Source: UBA10364 sp905182675 (lineage in GTDB: Bacteria > Bacteroidota > Bacteroidia > Flavobacteriales > Schleiferiaceae). Taken from it: a stretch of 44,832 nucleotides of DNA. Each line of letters opens with the position of its first letter. Position 1 is the first letter of the stretch. Of this stretch, positions 1 to 9,009 are shown in pieces. Where the stretch lies: positions 1-44,832 of the forward strand of contig CAWVWE010000015.1 of NCBI GenBank assembly GCA_963933975.1. The letters run 5' to 3'. Position numbers and translations under genes: made by a program. Under the pieces are notes generated by a model. That model was not told where the DNA came from and did no database searches. It was given only the letters and a program-made list of their open reading frames with translations.

Positions 1-45
1 AAATGAGCAACTGACATGCTGCGGTTATTGATCAGTTATTCCTAT

Positions 46-53
46 TATCTTTG
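46..53 (+). promoter_or_regulatory. TAnnTTTG -7 promoter box for the DUF4159 gene
   Basis: The exact Bacteroidota -7 consensus (TATCTTTG) ends 7 bases before the ATG at 60. Using the 5-base offset seen at the SRP RNA gene, transcription would start near 58, leaving a leader of about 2 bases. No well-spaced -33 TTG is visible, so the assignment rests on the -7 box alone. Confidence 0.5.
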
Positions 54-59
54 TATGCT

Positions 60-713
60 ATGCGTACATTATCTGTCCTTCTATTCACCCTACTATTGAG
101 TAATTCTAATGCTCAAGTATTGGGTCTATTAAAATATGATGGTGGTGGAGATTGGTATGCCAATCCAACAGCATTGAAAAATCTAAGTGCCTTCTACAAC
201 GAAGCTACAGAAGCGCGGACAGTAGTTTTAGTAAAAGAGGTAACGGTGAACTCATTGTTATCTTCTAGTGTATCGTTTCTTCACGCCACTGGTCATGGCA
301 GATTAGTTTTTTCAGAAGAAGAAGCTCAAATACTAAGGCAGTTTGTCAAAAGAGGCGGCTTCCTACACGTAGATGATAATTATGGAATGAAAGATTTCGC
401 GTTGGAAGAATTAGCAAAAGTGTTTAATGAAGCTACTATTAAGTCAATATCTATCAATCATCCAATTTTCCAGTTACCCTTTAAAATGCCCGCTGGATTA
501 CCTAAAATTCATGAGCATGATGGACTTCCACAAGAGGCAATAGGATATTTTTATGGTGGTGAATTGGTGGCCGTATTAACTTATGAAACTGATCTAAGTG
601 ATGGCTGGGAAGATGCAGAGGTACATCAAGATTCACAAGAGAAAAGAATCTTAGCGTTGAAAATGGGAGCAAACTTGGTACATTGGTCCTTAGTAAGAAA
701 TTCATTCCCATGA
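60..713 (+). CDS. Secreted DUF4159 domain protein
   Basis: Protein of 217 residues starting at the ATG at 60; the in-frame TTG at 51 lies inside the promoter box and is rejected. It begins with a short basic-hydrophobic signal peptide ending near SNSNA (about residues 1-19), so it is exported. The rest matches DUF4159, a family found across Bacteroidota with a fold resembling glutamine amidotransferase or integrin-I-like domains. The stretch GGFLHVDDNYG and the later NHPIF segment are typical of the family. No catalytic role is established. Its stop overlaps the start of the downstream permease in an ATGA arrangement, so the two are translationally coupled and probably share an operon with the methyltransferase that follows. 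Confidence 0.85.
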   Translation: MRTLSVLLFTLLLSNSNAQVLGLLKYDGGGDWYANPTALKNLSAFYNEATEARTVVLVKEVTVNSLLSSSVSFLHATGHGRLVFSEEEAQILRQFVKRGGFLHVDDNYGMKDFALEELAKVFNEATIKSISINHPIFQLPFKMPAGLPKIHEHDGLPQEAIGYFYGGELVAVLTYETDLSDGWEDAEVHQDSQEKRILALKMGANLVHWSLVRNSFP

Positions 714-1804
714 AATCCATCAAAATCCAACCATTGGCAATCGGTGCCCTACAACTTGCCTTGATCGTAGCTGGTTGCTATGCTCTTTATTTGATAAAAT
801 CTGTTTTGGTTTACGCCGTTATAGCCTTGTATGTCAGTGTTTTAGGAAGACCTATTGTCACTGCCTTAGGAAAAATACCTAAAATTGGATCACGTTTAGG
901 AAATACGGGGGCAGCAGCACTAACCCTATCCATAATCGTGGCCATTTTCGCGGGAATTGTAACCTGGTTTCTACCCGTACTGATTCATGAATTTAATTTT
1001 ATTAAAACCATTCCTTACGATGAGCTCATCGCCAGTTTGCAATTGGAGTGGAATCAACTTGATTCCATTCTTAATTCTTTTGGAATGAATTCAAAGGAAG
1101 AGTTGACAAACATTAATAAAACCCTACAATCTTTCGCAAGTGTTGATGCCATCAGCAACGTTTTATTTTCACTTTTAGGCGGCATAGGCCAAATTATTAT
1201 CGGACTATTCTCTGTTGCTTTCATTTCTTTTTTTCTGATCAGAGAGCGGGATTTAGCACACAAGTTTGTTGAATTGATAACCCCAGAATCTTACCACGAT
1301 AAAGTGGATGTCATGACACCTCAAATCAAACAAGTTGTAACTCGTTACAGCTTTGGTGTTTTGTTTCAAATCACTGCTATTTTCATCTTATTGGCCCTGG
1401 GTATGACCTTTATAGGTGTCAAAGGTGCTGTTGTATTGGCACTTTGCGCCGCCGTCTTCAACCTCATTCCTTATGTTGGACCACTCCTAGGAGCGTCCCT
1501 TGGAATATTGTTGAGTCTAGGGCAACTTTATGCTATGGGAGTGTCAGATCCTGATCTAGATATTGACCTTATACAAAGCCTTTACTGGTTACTCATTCTT
1601 TATGGGGGAGTGCAGCTATTGGACAATATAGTTTTTCAACCTATTATATTTTCCAATAGTGTAGGTGCACATCCACTTGAAATATTTTTAGTCATTTCTA
1701 TCGCGGGTACGTTTTTGGGAATTGGAGGAATGATCGTTGCTGTTCCATTCTACAGTATTGCTCGAATTGTCTTTAATACTGCCATGAAGACTATCGATGA
1801 ATAG
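710..1804 (+). CDS. AI-2E family transporter (permease)
   Basis: Integral membrane protein of 364 residues starting at the ATG at 710, which overlaps the upstream TGA (ATGA). An in-frame TTG at 683 would overlap the upstream gene more deeply and is less likely. Several hydrophobic helices are visible: two near the N-terminus (about residues 10-40), one near 75-95, and a block from about 150 onward. They include the conserved family region with LIPYVGPLLGASLG. The family (PF01594) includes TqsA and various exporters, but the substrate cannot be told from sequence, and AI-2 export should not be assumed. The 3' end overlaps the next gene by 8 bases, again suggesting coupling. Confidence 0.88.
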   Translation: MKSIKIQPLAIGALQLALIVAGCYALYLIKSVLVYAVIALYVSVLGRPIVTALGKIPKIGSRLGNTGAAALTLSIIVAIFAGIVTWFLPVLIHEFNFIKTIPYDELIASLQLEWNQLDSILNSFGMNSKEELTNINKTLQSFASVDAISNVLFSLLGGIGQIIIGLFSVAFISFFLIRERDLAHKFVELITPESYHDKVDVMTPQIKQVVTRYSFGVLFQITAIFILLALGMTFIGVKGAVVLALCAAVFNLIPYVGPLLGASLGILLSLGQLYAMGVSDPDLDIDLIQSLYWLLILYGGVQLLDNIVFQPIIFSNSVGAHPLEIFLVISIAGTFLGIGGMIVAVPFYSIARIVFNTAMKTIDE

Positions 1805-2984
1805 TCAAACTGAGCACCCCAAACAACAAGTTAATCCACATTGTCTTGGAGAAGAACAGTGGCAATGGATACAGAAACACCAAAATGACAATACAACTAA
1901 ACTTCGATTGAAGTTTGGATTAAATGATCCTTATTTCTCGGCCATAGCTCAAATAGAAGCGCGTCAAAAGAGAAGGAAAAAGTTTGAATCACTTTACGCA
2001 CGCTGGGTTTTCCCCAACGGATTAGCACTAGAACAAAGTAGCTCGACAGCAGCGGCCCAATACAAAAATTCCCATGTACATACCCCCTACACGATCGATC
2101 TATGCGCTGGTCTGGGAATTGATACCTGGGCAATGTCCAGTCGTCAGGATAGCGCAGCACATTTATGTTTTGAACAAAACGAAGACCTTGCCATTTTGTT
2201 ACGGCATAATCTTCCAAATATCACCGTACTCTCAAAGCCAGCTGACCTAGAAGATATAGACCATTGGGTCAGTGAACGAGGCATCACTAAACGCGAACTG
2301 ACTATATATCTTGACCCGGATCGTCGAGTGAGAGACAACAGGACCTATTCCATGTCGGAGGGTACCCCAAACCTACTCGAAATACAACATGAATTGCTTA
2401 ACAGGGCATGTCATGTTATGGCCAAACATAGCCCAATGGTAGATCTGAATTCTACGACAGAACTAATCGGATTAACCTCGATAGTCGTTGTTCAATTTCA
2501 AGGAGAATGTAAGGAAGTACTTACATTGCAATCCTCTCTATCACAATCCAAATCATCTGTTCAAGTTATAGATATTGACTCCGGCCGGTCTTATTCAGGT
2601 GAACTTGGCATCAAAGAAATCGCTACAACTGAGCATTTTTTAAATTACATCGTTCAACCTTCGGCCGGGTTATCCAAGAGTACCTTACATATTGAATTAG
2701 GTAAAGAACTAGGTTTGGAAAAAACCATTTATGGTCATCTCTATACTTGTGAAAATGAACCGATTTACTCTCCATTTTATAAAATTTTCAGGATTGAAGA
2801 AATCTCGAAACCTTATCAGCTTAAGCACAAACCTAGTTACGCCGCGATAGAATGCATTGGTTTTCCAGAGTCCGCTATTCAAGTGAGAAAGAAGCTTAAA
2901 CTCAAGGAAGGCCGTGAGAATAAAGTTTTCGCCTTACAGATTGGAAAAACAAAACTAATGGTACTCGCAACTTTGATGGAATAG
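1797..2984 (+). CDS. Class I SAM-dependent methyltransferase with THUMP-like domain (PG_1098 type)
   Basis: Protein of 395 residues. An N-terminal region of about 90 residues resembles the ferredoxin-like domain of the PG_1098 family. A Rossmann methyltransferase core follows: motif I is at residues 99-109 (IDLCAGLGIDT) and an acidic residue after strand 2 is at E126. A YLDPDRR segment at 171-177 sits where motif IV lies. The C-terminal part (about 300-395) fits the THUMP-like domain of these proteins, which suggests an RNA substrate. The family is mainly known from Bacteroidota and its modification target has, to my knowledge, not been assigned. Its ATG overlaps the permease gene by 8 bases. 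Confidence 0.82.
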   Translation: MNSQTEHPKQQVNPHCLGEEQWQWIQKHQNDNTTKLRLKFGLNDPYFSAIAQIEARQKRRKKFESLYARWVFPNGLALEQSSSTAAAQYKNSHVHTPYTIDLCAGLGIDTWAMSSRQDSAAHLCFEQNEDLAILLRHNLPNITVLSKPADLEDIDHWVSERGITKRELTIYLDPDRRVRDNRTYSMSEGTPNLLEIQHELLNRACHVMAKHSPMVDLNSTTELIGLTSIVVVQFQGECKEVLTLQSSLSQSKSSVQVIDIDSGRSYSGELGIKEIATTEHFLNYIVQPSAGLSKSTLHIELGKELGLEKTIYGHLYTCENEPIYSPFYKIFRIEEISKPYQLKHKPSYAAIECIGFPESAIQVRKKLKLKEGRENKVFALQIGKTKLMVLATLME

Positions 2985-2999
2985 GCCCCATTTTTGCAT

Positions 3000-3007
3000 T
3001 ACTTTTA
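3000..3007 (+). promoter_or_regulatory. Probable -7 promoter box for the T9SS protein gene
   Basis: TACTTTTA differs from TAnnTTTG by one base and ends 7 bases before the ATG at 3014, the same spacing as at 46-53. A TTTG at 2972-2975 lies 24 bases upstream, slightly farther than the usual -33 distance. Confidence 0.35.
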
Positions 3008-3013
3008 ATCTGT

Positions 3014-6000
3014 ATGCGAAATACCGTTTCTCTATTGGTCATTTTCTTGTTTTCTACCCTCAGTATCCTGGGTCAAGAAGTACTTTTTGTGCCTAATGAA
3101 GGTCAATGGGATGGCGATTTCACGTATCAGATGCGATTGAAAAGTGGCGCATTGTTTTTCGAAGGAAGTGCCATACAATTCGTGTTAAAAGACGCTGTTC
3201 AAGGAGAAGATCACAAGGGACATCACATTCATGAAGCTGGATTAAGTGCATCTGAGGAGGGACTGCGGTTTCATGCACTACGATTGAATTTTTTAAATGG
3301 TCAAACTGTAAATCCATACGGAACTAAACCCGTTTCTTACGTTCAAAATTATTTTCTAGGTAGTGATAGCTCAACCTGGCGCTCGGGTATAACACCCACA
3401 AATTCATTGATCTACGACGGAATCTATGATGGTTCGCGTCTTGAATTCCACCAAGGTGGGAATCATTTAAAGTACGATTGGCACTTGACCAATACCTCTG
3501 TTTTTAAGGATATCGAATGGACCTATGACGGAGCTACTGATATCTCATTAGACCCTGAGGGCTTTATTAAGGTCGAAACATCTGTAGGCTCATTTATAGA
3601 AAGTATACCCGTTGCTTGGGGATGGAAAAATGGTGAGCGTATACATTTTACTGTACGGTACAAGAATGACCACGGTCGCTTATCCTTCGAAAGTGAGATC
3701 GATGTGAACACCTTAGATTCCTTGGTGATAGATCCACAACTAATTTTCACTTCATTCAGTGGATCATTGACAGATAACTGGGGATTTACAGCAACGTATG
3801 ATGATTTAGGTAGGTTGTATGGCGGAGGGATTTCTTTTGCAACAGGCTACGTATCCACTGTGGGCGCATATCAAGTGGGGTACAACGACCCACCAGGACC
3901 AAATATTGGTTTTATTCCTGACGTTACGATTTCGGTGTTTGAGCCCTCTGGGGCAACCTTGTTATATGCTACCTATTTAGGGGGGACAAAGTCAGACCAC
4001 CCTCATAGTTTGGTGGTCAATTCTAATGGAGAGTTAATCGTCATGGGAACGACAGGAAGTAGCAACTTCCCTACTCAAAACCCAATACAGAGTTCCAGTG
4101 CAGGTGGAGCTGGGGTTCAAGTAAACGGTTATGAGTTTGACAAGCCAGACATGTTTTTAACGCGCTTTAATCAAGCGGGATCATCCATTTTGAGCTCTAC
4201 CTATCTAGGAGGCAATGGCACGGACGGTCTCAACCTAGGAATGGCCAACAATTATGGCGATGCATCTCGTGGTGAAGTATTGGTTGATGATTTAAATAAC
4301 ATATACCTCACCGCATCCACAACAAGCACAAATTTCCCCACCACAAACTGTTCAACCTGCAACATTGCTGGAGGTCAAGACGCGATTGTCATGAAGATAA
4401 ATCCAGCGGGCACCAGCATAATTTGGAGTAATTATTATGGGAGCACCAGTGATGATGCCGGTTATAGTATTCGGGAGTCTAATGGATCCGTATATTTATG
4501 TGGAGGTACTGAGGGTGGTAATTTGCCCCTAACCACAGGTGCCTATAAGGCGACTCGCCTTGGAACGGCGGAGGATGGTTATGTGGCACGTTTTAATGGT
4601 GCTACCGGCGCCTTAATACGTAGCACCTATATTGGAACAGCGGCCTACGACCAAACCTTTCTAATGGACATAGATAAGCTAGGTAATATTTTTGTTTTTG
4701 GGCAAACTCTGGGGAATTATCCTATTAGTTCAGGTGCTTGGGGCACACCACAATACCGAAAACAATTCATTCATAAAATAAGTCCCGACCTTTCCACCAG
4801 TATGGGTTCTACTGCATTTGGATCTCCCCAAGGAAGTTTAAACTTAGTGCCAACTGCGTTTAATATTGACGATTGCTTGAATATTTTATTATCCGGATGG
4901 GGCGGAGTTACCAATAGCTCCTTCATGCCCACCACCGTGGACCTATTGCCAGTGAGTACCGACGCCTTACAATCCACCACAAATGGATCAGATTTCTATT
5001 TCATGGTACTCGGGAAAAACTTTACATCATTTAAATACGGAAGTTATTTTGGAGGATCTAGCAGCGCAGAACACGTAGATGGTGGAACATCACGATTCGA
5101 TGATCGAGGACGTATTTATCAAGCCGTATGTGCCGGTTGTGGCGGGAATGATGACCTACCGACTACACCAGGAGCTTTCTCCATGTTAAATAACAGTAGT
5201 AATTGCAACCTGGGGGTCATAAAATTAGATTTCGAAACGGGTATTGAAGCAAACGCTGAGGTCGACCTTGATTTTCTGATCGACACCAACTGCTATGAGC
5301 TTACCCTTAGACTGAATAATAATAGTGTTAACGCAAATGCCTATTACTGGGATTTCGATCAAGGGGACACAAGCAATATAGAGAATCCAACTGCCACCTT
5401 CCCAGCGCTCGGAACCTATAACGTAATGCTCGTTGCGATCGACACCATTTGCGACAGCTACGACACCACTTTTATTGAAATTAAGCATGATACCGCAAAT
5501 TTCCCGGTAACAGATTGGACTGAAGACTACGTAAGTTGTGACTTATTTAGAGAGGTTAAATGGACTGAAAATCTGGGCGATGCAGATTATTTTGAATGGA
5601 ACTTCGGCGATGGATCTACGCTAACTACGACAAGTCGTAACGTGAACCACACCTACCCTTCTTTCGCTACTTATTCTGCAACGGTGATTGCTCGAGATTC
5701 CTTTTGTGATGTGTTCGCTACAGAAATTTTCGAGATCGTGTTTGACAATGACGCAAATACGCCAACAGTTGATGTTACCACCGACAGTTGCCGTTATGGT
5801 GGTGTTGACGTTTTCTATAACAATATTGACAGCACTATGATCTTTGAATGGGATTTCAGTGGTTTCGCAGATACGGGGATGATCCCAACTTTTAGATATC
5901 CAGAATCTGGATTAGAAAATGTAACACTCACTATTATTGACACCGTGTGTAACAGAGATTACAAATTTGACTTCTTAGCTGAAATAGTCAGAATTGATGG

Positions 6001-6262
6001 TCGAGTATATATACCGAGTGCTTTCACACCAAATGGAGATATTCATAATGAGGTATTCAAAATATCAGGAAATAGCTGTTTAGAAAATCCTCTATTCGTT
6101 ATTTTCGACAGCTGGGGAAACGAAGTGTTTCGCAGTGATAATCCCTTCGAAGAATTCTGGGATGGATCTGCTTATGGAAAAAAGACAGATCAAGACGTCT
6201 ATACTTATCGTTTCACTGGAGGGGATGAAATACGAATGGGGTCAGTAACTATCATTAGATAG
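3014..6262 (+). CDS. T9SS type B sorting-domain secreted protein with SBBP and PKD-like repeats
   Basis: Large secreted protein of 1082 residues. A signal peptide ends around residue 20 (STLSILGQ). Residues about 25-240 match the N-terminal DUF7948-type domain (starting VPNEGQW). Residues about 320-580 carry SBBP beta-propeller repeats, recognised by YLGG and YIGT motifs followed by NFPT. Three PKD-like domains follow near residues 777, 860 and 943 (YYWDFDQGD, FEWNFGDGS, FEWDFSG). Residues 998-1082 form the gliding-motility-associated type B C-terminal domain (IPSAFTPNGD, FDSWGNEVF, WDGSAYGKKTDQDVYTY). Such proteins are exported by Sec and then by the type IX system; the latter sends them to the surface or medium. 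An adhesin or surface-binding role is likely but not shown. It stands alone, converging on the cysteine desulfurase gene with a 5-base gap. Confidence 0.92.
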   Translation: MRNTVSLLVIFLFSTLSILGQEVLFVPNEGQWDGDFTYQMRLKSGALFFEGSAIQFVLKDAVQGEDHKGHHIHEAGLSASEEGLRFHALRLNFLNGQTVNPYGTKPVSYVQNYFLGSDSSTWRSGITPTNSLIYDGIYDGSRLEFHQGGNHLKYDWHLTNTSVFKDIEWTYDGATDISLDPEGFIKVETSVGSFIESIPVAWGWKNGERIHFTVRYKNDHGRLSFESEIDVNTLDSLVIDPQLIFTSFSGSLTDNWGFTATYDDLGRLYGGGISFATGYVSTVGAYQVGYNDPPGPNIGFIPDVTISVFEPSGATLLYATYLGGTKSDHPHSLVVNSNGELIVMGTTGSSNFPTQNPIQSSSAGGAGVQVNGYEFDKPDMFLTRFNQAGSSILSSTYLGGNGTDGLNLGMANNYGDASRGEVLVDDLNNIYLTASTTSTNFPTTNCSTCNIAGGQDAIVMKINPAGTSIIWSNYYGSTSDDAGYSIRESNGSVYLCGGTEGGNLPLTTGAYKATRLGTAEDGYVARFNGATGALIRSTYIGTAAYDQTFLMDIDKLGNIFVFGQTLGNYPISSGAWGTPQYRKQFIHKISPDLSTSMGSTAFGSPQGSLNLVPTAFNIDDCLNILLSGWGGVTNSSFMPTTVDLLPVSTDALQSTTNGSDFYFMVLGKNFTSFKYGSYFGGSSSAEHVDGGTSRFDDRGRIYQAVCAGCGGNDDLPTTPGAFSMLNNSSNCNLGVIKLDFETGIEANAEVDLDFLIDTNCYELTLRLNNNSVNANAYYWDFDQGDTSNIENPTATFPALGTYNVMLVAIDTICDSYDTTFIEIKHDTANFPVTDWTEDYVSCDLFREVKWTENLGDADYFEWNFGDGSTLTTTSRNVNHTYPSFATYSATVIARDSFCDVFATEIFEIVFDNDANTPTVDVTTDSCRYGGVDVFYNNIDSTMIFEWDFSGFADTGMIPTFRYPESGLENVTLTIIDTVCNRDYKFDFLAEIVRIDGRVYIPSAFTPNGDIHNEVFKISGNSCLENPLFVIFDSWGNEVFRSDNPFEEFWDGSAYGKKTDQDVYTYRFTGGDEIRMGSVTIIR

Positions 6263-6267
6263 ACCCG

Positions 6268-7413
6268 CTATTTCACGGGAACCTTGGCGTAGATTTCTTC
6301 TAGTGCTTGAATAAAACCCGTCACACAATCTTGTGTATTAAACTTACTAAAGGAAACTCGAACGGGTTGGTAATCATTAGTCCAAGATCCTAAACCTCTT
6401 AATACGTGTGAGCCTTGATTGGACCCAGAAGTACAGGCTGATCCACCCGAAACGGAAATACCTTTCATATCGAAACTAAAGGTAAGCATGTCATTACCCG
6501 TTTTAGGAAAAGCGATACTTAAGACAGTGTATAAACTCTTATCTAATTCCGCACTTCTGCCAAAAAACTTGACTCCAGGAACTACGCGCTGAACTTCCTG
6601 AATCACCCGTAATTTGAGTGCCTCAACTTTTTTCTGATCCACAGCCATTTCACTTGTGGCAATTTCAAATGCCTTTCCAAGCGCACAAATACCTATCGTG
6701 TTTTCTGTTCCTGCCCTTAGGTTTCTTTCCTGGCCACCGCCTTGAATAAACGGTTTAACTTTCAAACCGCTTTTAACATACACAAAACCTATACCCTTGG
6801 GTCCATGAATTTTGTGAGCGCTACATGTCAGGAAGTCGTAATGAACGTCCTTAACATTTATAGGAAGGTGTCCCATCGCTTGAACGGTATCCGAATGAAA
6901 CAAGGCATCGTGTTTTTGACATAAAGCCGAAATCTGAGATACAGGGTACAAATTTCCTATTTCATTATTGGAAAACATCAAAGAAACGAGCGTCTTCGGA
7001 CCAGTTTCAAGCAATGTTTCTAGCTCACTAAGATCAATATCACCGTACTCGTTTAAGGACAAGTATTGTACCTGAACCTCGCCTCTTTCTACCATGAACT
7101 CTATAGGATGCCCCACAGCATGATGCTCAATAGTCGTGGTTATTATTCGTTCAACCCCTAAATCTCTAACGCTACAGAACAAAGCCATGTTATCAGCTTC
7201 TGTCCCACCTGAAGTGAAGAAAATCTCACCAGACTCCGCCCCAAGGATTTTAGAAATCCTTTTACGCACCACCTCTACTTCTACTTTCGCACCTCTACCA
7301 CTGAGGTGGGTGCTTGACGGGTTACCGAAGTTGTCCATCATTCTGATCATTTCCTCTCTAACTCTAGGTTCTAGTGGAGTCGTTGCTGCATTGTCTAGGA
7401 AAATAACACCCAT
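6268..7413 (-). CDS. Cysteine desulfurase, NifS/IscS type
   Basis: PLP enzyme of 381 residues that takes sulfur from cysteine for Fe-S clusters and thio-modified tRNA. The N-terminus FLDNAATTP is diagnostic. The PLP lysine is K201 in SAHKIHGPKG, and the mobile active-site cysteine is C327 in GGSACTSGS. The start is placed at the ATG at 7413: the in-frame TTG at 7440 is part of a TAnnTTTG promoter box. The active-site loop and length fit the group I NifS/IscS form rather than SufS. No IscU or Suf partner lies in the window, so which scaffold it serves is unknown. Confidence 0.93.
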   Translation of the reverse strand: MGVIFLDNAATTPLEPRVREEMIRMMDNFGNPSSTHLSGRGAKVEVEVVRKRISKILGAESGEIFFTSGGTEADNMALFCSVRDLGVERIITTTIEHHAVGHPIEFMVERGEVQVQYLSLNEYGDIDLSELETLLETGPKTLVSLMFSNNEIGNLYPVSQISALCQKHDALFHSDTVQAMGHLPINVKDVHYDFLTCSAHKIHGPKGIGFVYVKSGLKVKPFIQGGGQERNLRAGTENTIGICALGKAFEIATSEMAVDQKKVEALKLRVIQEVQRVVPGVKFFGRSAELDKSLYTVLSIAFPKTGNDMLTFSFDMKGISVSGGSACTSGSNQGSHVLRGLGSWTNDYQPVRVSFSKFNTQDCVTGFIQALEEIYAKVPVK

Positions 7414-7437
7414 GTATGTTCTCTTTTGAAATCTATT

Positions 7438-7468
7438 CAAATATAACTCTTGTATTCAATAAACTCAA
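7438..7468 (-). promoter_or_regulatory. Bacteroidota promoter (TTG/TAnnTTTG) for cysteine desulfurase
   Basis: On the minus strand TATATTTG occupies 7445-7438. A -33 TTG sits at 7468-7466, separated by 20 bases, which is the expected spacing. The predicted start near 7433 gives a leader of about 20 bases before the ATG at 7413. The promoter lies in the short gap after the stop of the upstream mutase gene, so the desulfurase can be transcribed independently. Confidence 0.6.
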
Positions 7469-7469
7469 G

Positions 7470-8849
7470 CTACAGAGCCAGTGCTTGTAGTTCTTTAATA
7501 AACCTTGCACCCAAGTCCATAGCTTCTTTGGAACTAGGGGCCTCAGTATAGATCCGTATGATAGGTTCCGTATTTGATTTCCGCATGTGCACCCATCGAT
7601 CTGACCACGTTATTTTAACTCCGTCTATGGTGCTTAATTCATCATTTTCGTACAATGAAGCAATAGACGATAACAAAGCATCGACATCCAAACCCGGAGT
7701 TAACTCTATTTTTTGTTTACCCATGAAATACTGCGGATAGGAAGCTTTCAGTTCACTCATGGTTTTCCCAGTTTTAGCAAGGTGCGTCAACCCCAGTGCT
7801 ATTCCCACTAATGCATCTCGACCATAGTGAAGCTCAGGTAAAATAATTCCCCCATTACCTTCACCGCCTAAGACACTATTCGTAGCTTTCATCTCTTCGA
7901 CAACATTCACTTCTCCTACAGCAGATGCGGAGTAACTAGATCCTTTTGACTCCGCTAAATCTCTTAATGCTTTCGAAGAACTCATGTTACTGACCACATG
8001 ACCAGATTGGAGACTCAATAGATAATCTGCTACTAAAACCAACGTATATTCTTCTCCGAACATTTTCCCGTTTTCGTCGATAAAAGCTAGACGATCCACA
8101 TCTGGATCTACGACTATGCCCATATCATAATTACCGTTTTTAGACACCTCTATGATTGCTGATAGGTGCTTTTCTAGTGGCTCAGGATTATGCGGGAATT
8201 GGCCTGTGGGTTCTGGATATAAATTATTATACGTTACTCCTAGTTTATCTAAAAGCATTGGTATAGCAATTGACCCCGAACTGTGAACCGCGTCAATGAC
8301 GACCTTAAATCCTTTTGATGCAATCAATTCAGCGTCTACGGTAGGTAGTTTTAAAATTTCTTCAATATGCCAATCCATACCATCGTCACATGTCGTCAGA
8401 GTCCCTAAGTCATCCACATCAGCAAATTGGATAGCTCCACCCTCTGCCAATTCAAGAATAGTGGCTCCATCCAAACCTGAAACGAATTCACCCTTCTCAT
8501 TTAAAAGCTTCAGAGCGTTCCACTGTTTGGGATTGTGAGAAGCAGTCAGGATTATTCCACCCTCAGCTTTATAGCGGGTTACTAACATTTCTACTGTTGG
8601 CGTAGTACTAAGGCCCGTATTAATTACATCGATACCTAATCCTTGTAGGGTGGAAATAACCAAGTTTTCAATCATTTGTCCCGAAGGTCGAGCATCACGA
8701 CCAATGACCACCGTGCACTTGTCATTCCTAGATTTCAACCAAGCTCCATAACCTGCTGCGAACTTCACTGCGTCTAATGGGGTTAAGTTCTCCCCGATAG
8801 ATCCGCCAATGGTTCCTCGGATTCCTGAAATAGATTTAATTAAGGTCAT
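7470..8849 (-). CDS. glmM: Phosphohexomutase, probable phosphoglucosamine mutase
   Basis: Alpha-D-phosphohexomutase of 459 residues. It probably converts glucosamine-6-phosphate to glucosamine-1-phosphate for peptidoglycan and LPS precursors. The N-terminus ISGIRGTIGG is typical. The phosphoserine is S104 in LTASHNP, and the metal-binding loop is DPDVDR at 248-253. The C-terminal phosphate-binding loop is RKSNTEPIIRI. The sugar-specificity loop reads GGEGNGG at about 328-334 rather than the GEQSGH of E. coli GlmM. That form is common in Bacteroidota and archaeal members, so activity on glucose or mannose phosphates cannot be excluded. It is divergent from the TPR operon, with a 160-base shared upstream region. 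Confidence 0.85.
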   Translation of the reverse strand: MTLIKSISGIRGTIGGSIGENLTPLDAVKFAAGYGAWLKSRNDKCTVVIGRDARPSGQMIENLVISTLQGLGIDVINTGLSTTPTVEMLVTRYKAEGGIILTASHNPKQWNALKLLNEKGEFVSGLDGATILELAEGGAIQFADVDDLGTLTTCDDGMDWHIEEILKLPTVDAELIASKGFKVVIDAVHSSGSIAIPMLLDKLGVTYNNLYPEPTGQFPHNPEPLEKHLSAIIEVSKNGNYDMGIVVDPDVDRLAFIDENGKMFGEEYTLVLVADYLLSLQSGHVVSNMSSSKALRDLAESKGSSYSASAVGEVNVVEEMKATNSVLGGEGNGGIILPELHYGRDALVGIALGLTHLAKTGKTMSELKASYPQYFMGKQKIELTPGLDVDALLSSIASLYENDELSTIDGVKITWSDRWVHMRKSNTEPIIRIYTEAPSSKEAMDLGARFIKELQALAL

Positions 8850-8870
8850 GGTCTAATTGGTTTTATTTAG

Positions 8871-8878
8871 CGAATATA
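8871..8878 (-). promoter_or_regulatory. Probable -7 box for the phosphohexomutase gene
   Basis: TATATTCG on the minus strand matches TAnnTTTG with one substitution and ends 22 bases before the ATG at 8849, predicting a leader of about 17 bases. No clear -33 TTG is seen. Confidence 0.35.
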
Positions 8879-8996
8879 AAGTCATCAGAGGACCTAGTCT
8901 AAAATTGTGGAACTGAATTTGCTATATGTTAATAACAGTGTTGAAAGGCGAAACTAATTATTTTCACTGGCTCGACTTTTTCCATGAATAAGGCCG

Positions 8997-9004
8997 TAAA
9001 TTTC
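8997..9004 (+). promoter_or_regulatory. Probable -7 box for the TPR-popT-aroE operon
   Basis: TAAATTTC matches TAnnTTTG with one substitution and ends 6 bases before the ATG at 9010. With a 5-base offset to the transcription start this would give an essentially leaderless message. No well-placed -33 TTG is visible. Confidence 0.4.
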
Positions 9005-9009
9005 GACAT

